Positions 58,893 through 64,000 of a DNA stretch of 64,000 nucleotides are shown in pieces. How positions within the stretch are numbered: position 1 is the stretch's first letter; each line of letters opens with the position of its first letter. The position numbers and the translations under genes were made by a program. Origin of the DNA: Plantago ovata (taxonomy: Eukaryota; Streptophyta; Magnoliopsida; Lamiales; Plantaginaceae); assembly GCA_028274465.1 (NCBI GenBank), contig CM051456.1, forward strand, positions 114,195,397-114,259,396, written 5' to 3'. A model generated the notes under the pieces. That model saw nothing but the letters and a program-made list of their open reading frames with translations, did no database searches and was not told where the DNA came from.

Positions 58893-61800
58893 CTCTTTCT
58901 TCTCTCTTTTCTTCCACTTGCTAGCCACCCGCCGGCCTGGAAATACGGCCGATCTCCGACAGCAGAGCAGATTCAACATACCAAGATAAACTTTTTAATT
59001 TCTTCATTTGTTTTTTCTTTTATATCTTGAACTATTGACTGTTTTAGTAACTTAGCAGTTAGTAGTTGGTACTTTAGTAGAATAGTTACTAATGTAGTTT
59101 TCTTTATACTAAGTTTTTTTAATTGTATATTTGTATATACTATGATAATTTAGTTTAATGTAATTACAATTATTAATTAAAGAAATAAATCTACAGTATA
59201 TGTTAAAGTGTTAACCTTCATGGCTATCTTAACCTTAAACAGATTCAACAAATTGCAATGGCAATGTTAAGTACTTAAGCTAGATGGCAATGGCACTTAT
59301 ACACTATGTACTAGGGCTTTAATCATTAGCAATTTCCTTAAAATTTTTAAGTACTTATTTGCATATTTATGAATATTTGTGCATATATATAACTTATATG
59401 AAAAACACATAGATCTTCGAATCGCGCTGCAACACTTTCCGCTATCCCGCTATTGGGGGTCGGCCGCTACGCGCCGTGGTCTGGGATTGAAAACCATGAT
59501 GTCGGTATTTCTTTTAATAATGTGTAAAAGGTAGTAAGTGGTAGTGTAAGACTGTAAGTAGGATATTGTTTAATAAAAGAGAGAATAAAGAAATTGTCAG
59601 TGGGTTATTAGTTCAATAGAAATTTTTAAAAAGTTGATATTTTTGGGTTGTGTAGTTTAAGTTGGGCACCCAAAACGGAAATAACGTGTAGTTTGAATTG
59701 GGAATTTGGGATGGAGGGAGTACTGAATTATATACCGTCCATTGGTATATGTGCATCATTTACCAGTCATGCTTGTTTAAAGAGATTAACCTATATGTTC
59801 TTTCTGCAATGAATGGATATTATAAATGATATTGTTTGTTTGCAAACTGACCTATTCTTTCCTCATTTTAACTGGACCCAACATTTACTTTTGCAAAGTT
59901 AACAATCTGTTACACTTTGTAATGCAGTACTCCAGAAATGTCAGCCAGTCACGTTGGATTATTGATGATGAGCGAATGGGTGAAGCATCTGTGGAGGTAA
60001 ATATGGTTGTAGACAATTTTGGTTATTTATCTAGTGATGCAATTGGTGGTGAAACATGGATAATCTTGCATGCTTCGTCTTTTCAGGAATTAATTGGTGG
60101 CAACGTCCTTCCCATATGCCAGGGTGATGGTTATAAGTTTCATGCTGCTGGCAGAGAAGATATTGATGTAATGAATCTACTCTTAATCACTTATGACATG
60201 GACAGTTCTGATTCTTATGTGAGAACCTATATTCCAGGTCCGTATGCTGGGTACAGGGCGACCTTTTCTGGTTGAGATCCAAAATGCACGCCAAGTCCCT
60301 TCAGATTTGTTAGTGAAAAGTATGGAAATGAAGATCAATAGCTTGGAAAGAAAACTTGTGAGTTCAAGTCTTTTCTAATTGCATATGTTGTCTTGAGATT
60401 CTGCTCTGTGATAGATGATCTCAAATATCTCTATTTGCAGGTTAGTGTAAAAAATCTCAAGGTTTTAGGTAGTGAGGCTTGGGAACTGATGCGTGAAGGA
60501 GAAGCAGAGAAGCAGGTCTGCGTCAGTTTCTTATTTGTTTCTTAGATCGAATCATTATATGATGTGTAACCACATAATATGATACATGTCCTGCAGAAAC
60601 AATATGTAGCACTTGTGTGGATATCTCGTCCCCTTGACAATGAAGATGTACAGGCATTGTCATCACTCAAAGATCTGGTTCCTACTCTCTCCCTCCTCTT
60701 TTCTGGTGTCCTCTTTTTTCTAGAATGATATTCTGAGTGTTTATTATTGAGCTTGTTTTCCTTGCTAAGCACTTTTTACTCGGCCATGAAAATTTTGCAC
60801 TTTAGTCTTTGATACATTTAGTAATCAGTCGTGCCAATGCTGTGTCAGTGTGTTTCTCATAGAGCTTGCCCGTTCTGTTACATTTCAAATAGAACATTTG
60901 CTCGACTTTTAAATTATGTTGTTTGATGTTCGAGTTATAAGCATGATGATATACTTATTTCCAATTTCAACTCGGAGTAGGTTCTTTGATGGAGTACATA
61001 ATGATTTGGTAATTATTTCAAAAAATAATGAATTGGTGATTTTGAATTTAGTCCTTAACCATCATTTTGGAGAAAGCTTCAGCTATCCTTTTAAATCAGA
61101 GAAAAAAAAAAGAAAAGGTACAAGCACTCATGAATTAGGATCAAGAAAGACAGCAGATAAAGTATACTGAAGATAGGGGAAGCTTTTATTACTGTGACCT
61201 CACACACTTTTATTTCTATTGGAAATCTTTGTGCATATAAATAACTCATGGGTGACTATTTAGTGTAATTGCTCTTTCTGTCCTCTAGAAACAGTAAATA
61301 TATCAACCTTTATAATTGGGTAATGGTTTGAATTTCTTTGCAGCAAGTTTTACAGAAAACACCCGTAAGGGTTCTCCATCGCCGAAGCCCCTTAGAGCGA
61401 CCAAAAATTATTCATTGGTACTGAAGTTTTTAAATATAACAGGATGCATTTTTATGCCAGATAATTTGCTAATAATTGATGTTTCAGGATGAAAATAGAG
61501 AGAATATCTGGAAATTCCCAATATTTTCTACTGCACTTGTGCACGCAGGTACTTCTTTATATTGTTAAAGTAACTCTAATGTGCCATTCACGTAAAAGTT
61601 ACGCTTATTTTCAATGAATTATTGAAGCTTGTTCATAGTCTTATCATTAAGTGTCGTTTCCAAACATTTTGCTAAAGAAATCTATTTGGGAACATGATTT
61701 TTTTATTAGTAGCTAAAGAATTTACAATTTCATGGTAGCTTATCTTCTGACTTCTGAGTATATGGATTGACATTGCTATCGATGATTCTATCTTACCCAG

Positions 61801-62264
61801 GCTGGAACATACATCAAGGAATTTGTTCATGGTGATCTTGGGCGCACGCATCCAAGGTATGAACTCTATCTTTCTTGCATAAATATTCCTAACGAAAATA
61901 CTTACTTATCCCTGGCCCTAAGATTACGATGAGGATTATTAAGGGTCTCGGTTCTTCCAATGTGTTCTGATATACATGATACAGCTTGCATCCTGGAATT
62001 AGTTGAACTATCTTCAGAACTTGGTTTTTTTTTTCTCTGCAACTTCCCCTTTTGGATAGAGAACATTTACGGTCACTGGCATTTTATCAATCTGCGCAAG
62101 CACTTTGTCCTAATCTATGCATGTGTTGCTAACATTCGAATCAAGATTCTTTTTAAACCTTTCATCTCATATGCTTTTGCAGCGTTGGTTCAATTCTCAA
62201 ATGCAGAGCAGAGATACTGCAACTTGATGTAACTGACGTGAAGATGGATTGCTTCCAGGAATAA
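56135..62264 (+). CDS. PUS10: tRNA pseudouridine synthase PUS10
   Basis: PUS10 makes pseudouridine in the tRNA T-arm (U54/U55). Fifteen exons join in frame to 531 residues (human 529): 56135-56278, 56563-56927, 57117-57237, 57492-57609, 57963-58039, 58233-58304, 59928-59996, 60087-60167, 60238-60357, 60441-60515, 60597-60677, 61344-61417, 61488-61548, 61801-61856 and 62183-62264. The N-terminal zinc-binding pairs are CERC (about 50-53) and CCIC; the THUMP-like middle follows. The catalytic motif GREDIDVRMLGTGRPF starts at residue 344, and its Asp (most likely 347) is the expected nucleophile. The C-terminal PUS fold has QKTPVRVLHRRSPLERP, AGTYIKEFVHGDLGRTHPS and GSILKCRAEILQLDV. The ATG at 56135 (MADESSQ) is preferred over an in-frame ATG at 56069. 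Intron 6 holds a transposon; no lesion in the coding exons. Confidence 0.95.
58672..59498. mobile_element. Transposon insertion in PUS10 intron 6, 827 bp
   Basis: A perfect 10-bp direct repeat, ATGTCGGTAT, flanks the segment (58662-58671 and 59499-59508), a target duplication of Mutator-like length. Both ends are GC-rich in an otherwise AT-rich intron and share inverted words (GGCCGCTATCCCGC at the left; GCGGCCGACC and AGCGGGATAGCGG in the reverse complement of the right end). The reverse-complement right terminus starts CATGGTTTTCAATCCC. A TTTC microsatellite (about 58859-58900) lies inside. No transposase. It makes this intron 1.6 kb long, but splice sites are intact. Confidence 0.8.
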
Positions 62265-64000
62265 ATAAGGCCTTGCTGTCAAGCTTCAAGTTCACTAACT
62301 GGCGTATTTATGAATTATGAGGCCGTTGGTTTATGACATGTGCCTCATTCAAGGTATTCTTTGATTCCCTCCCTCAGTCTGCAAAGGCCTGTTATATTTG
62401 TACTAGTATTTGCTAATCAAGCAATTTGAACTTCATTAGTTATCTTTTAATTAAAAAAACATGAAGCAGTTTAAAGTTTTTGTAACATCCCATAGTTTTC
62501 AAGTGATCAGGACATGGATAAGCTGAAAATATTTGAATTTAATTCAAACTGTGTCACAAAAATGCAAATGCAACTAAAACTATTTGAATTTCTTACGTTA
62601 CAAATTGTAGCAGGTTACCAGCCAAATCAGACAAACTCCATTTAGAAAGTTGACGAAAGTCTTTAACCTTGAAAGCTTCATCAAGTAAGTATTAATTTGG
62701 GTTACCGGCCAACCAAACTTCTTAGACTCTGAAGAACTAAATGTGTAGAAACTTTTAATTCTATCACATGTCATGTCTCTGTCATTTTCGCGCTAGTACT
62801 CAGCACTGACACATGTAGTTTCTATTCATGGAATATCGGGTGAGAATGGCGAATTGGCTGCTGTCCTCAATTATTTGACAACGCTGGTAACTTGTATGTC
62901 CATCCACAATAAGTAAGTGCTGAGTGAAAACTGATAGTTGATGTTGGGTTTAAAACTTATCTTTGCTGTTATGTTTGCAATGACATTTTAAGAAAAATAC
63001 TTGGATCCGTCCTTCTTTGCGTTTCTAAAACCAATATCTCCTTTTTCTTTTTCCTCTACCGAAAGAAAAGCCTTTTGTTCAATTGTGGCAAATGTGAGAG
63101 TTGCATGTGGCAAGTGTGAGGTCGATTGAAAGATGTGAAATCGAATTCACAAATTCAATGAGGCGCATATTTCATGTATGAAGTATGCAAGAAAGAGTAG
63201 TTTTATACTTTTGTTCTCTATGTTGGCGCTCTAACTTAACTAAATTATTTACAGGAAATATTAATTGAAGGTAACTTACCTGAGCTGAGCACTATTCTCT
63301 TTCTTTCTCGAGCCCTGCTTAATTTTGTTTCAATCGAACGAACTGAACATATATTTGTAGTACAAAAATTAACTAAAAATTAACCAATTAAAATTGAACT
63401 GAGTTAACTTGATTTTAAAATTTAATTTTTTCAAACAAATCCTAACACACTTTGACCCACTTATCACAAAGTTGTTTCACATAAAAAGTTAATACAGTAT
63501 AATGTAACCGACCTTATTATAAGTATTATTAAACTCTTTTTATGGCGTTACTTTAGTAGCTTTTAGGTTCTTATACTGTAAAAGTTTTCAACATCCAACT
63601 TATATTTTATACTTTGCATGGTTTTATTTATATGTGATGTTACCTGTGCCTAACGACTGATTTAGACTTCCACATCCAAAATAAATAAATAAATAATAAA
63701 TGAAGATTGAATAGATCCAGAATAACGTGGTTAACATTACTTGGCTGTTAGTGTTTTATGGATAGGATTTGTGCTGCTTGTGGTTGTTCCACTTAGTCAC
63801 AAAATTCACTTGTGTATTGTAATTCAAAGCCTTTCGTTATCAGCAGAACCGACACTGAATGTGTAAATTTGGGTTCACACATGATGATTTTCAGTATCAT
63901 TTCTGCAAAAAAAATTATGTTTACATCCTCGCGTGAAGCATGGGAATAAATATACTTGTATATGTTAAAACATCAAATCTAATAAAAAACAAAAACGTGA
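62265..64000. other. PUS10 3' flank, no further gene recognised
   Basis: The first few hundred bases are probably 3' UTR and downstream DNA. A relic of the GAACTGAAC MITE family occurs near 63335-63425. Confidence 0.4.

Noticed and set aside
58830..59030. Ser/Phe/Leu-rich open frame
   Set aside because: It is a TTTC microsatellite inside the PUS10 intronic transposon.

Overview
This is a stretch of nuclear DNA from a flowering plant, most likely a eudicot. The evidence is many short exons with GT-AG introns, plant-specific families (SAUR, DUF241, PMEI, SWEET, LHT-type amino-acid permease, OPC-8:0 CoA ligase-like), AT-rich intergenic DNA, and plant-type transposons (Helitron, hAT, Tourist-like MITEs, L1 LINEs, Mutator-like insertions). 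The species cannot be fixed from the sequence alone. Exon coordinates were assigned by eye from reading-frame continuity and GT/AG borders.

Layout. 0-5.2 kb: the 5' thirteen exons and part of the last exon of a rhamnogalacturonate lyase (minus strand). Its final 1.7-kb intron holds a decayed, apparently intronless SWEET sugar-transporter copy. 8.3-10.5 kb: a complete five-exon LHT8-like amino-acid transporter (minus). 12.6-24.7 kb: a decaying tandem region. One intact OPCL1-like acyl-CoA ligase ending in the peroxisomal tripeptide SKL (21.8-24.7 kb) is accompanied by four truncated or mutated copies. Two of these carry the same SAUR gene in tail-to-tail arrangement, one SAUR intact and one broken. 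A PMEI gene, a duplicated tRNA-Ile(AAU) and a LINE fragment lie within or beside this region. 26.2 kb: the second tRNA-Ile. 27.5-29.6 kb: mitochondrial complex I subunit NDUFB2 (three coding exons). 30.7-31.9 kb: a PMEI fragment split by a hAT-like insertion.

32.3-40.7 kb: two single-exon DUF241 paralogues on the same strand. A LINE 3' fragment with target-site duplication and a 2.7-kb Helitron-like element carrying a 42-bp minisatellite lie between them. 40.7-47 kb is transposon-rich and without a recognised host gene. 47.0-48.7 kb: a purple acid phosphatase of the PAP29 type. 48.9-51.0 kb: an LRR receptor-like protein without a kinase, convergent to PAP29 and carrying a frame break before its transmembrane segment. 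51.8 kb: a fragment of a BCS1-like AAA-ATPase with both Walker motifs damaged. 52-56 kb: tandem and dispersed repeats. 56.1-62.3 kb: a complete 15-exon PUS10 tRNA pseudouridine synthase with an 827-bp transposon in intron 6.

The intact genes do not form one pathway. They are ordinary housekeeping and metabolic genes in a region shaped by local duplication and transposon insertion. I found no convincing new biological system. The most interesting material is evolutionary: the OPCL1/SAUR/tRNA duplication mosaic with a readable microhomology junction, the nested retrocopy in the lyase intron, the kinase-less LRR gene, and several insertions with clean target-site duplications.
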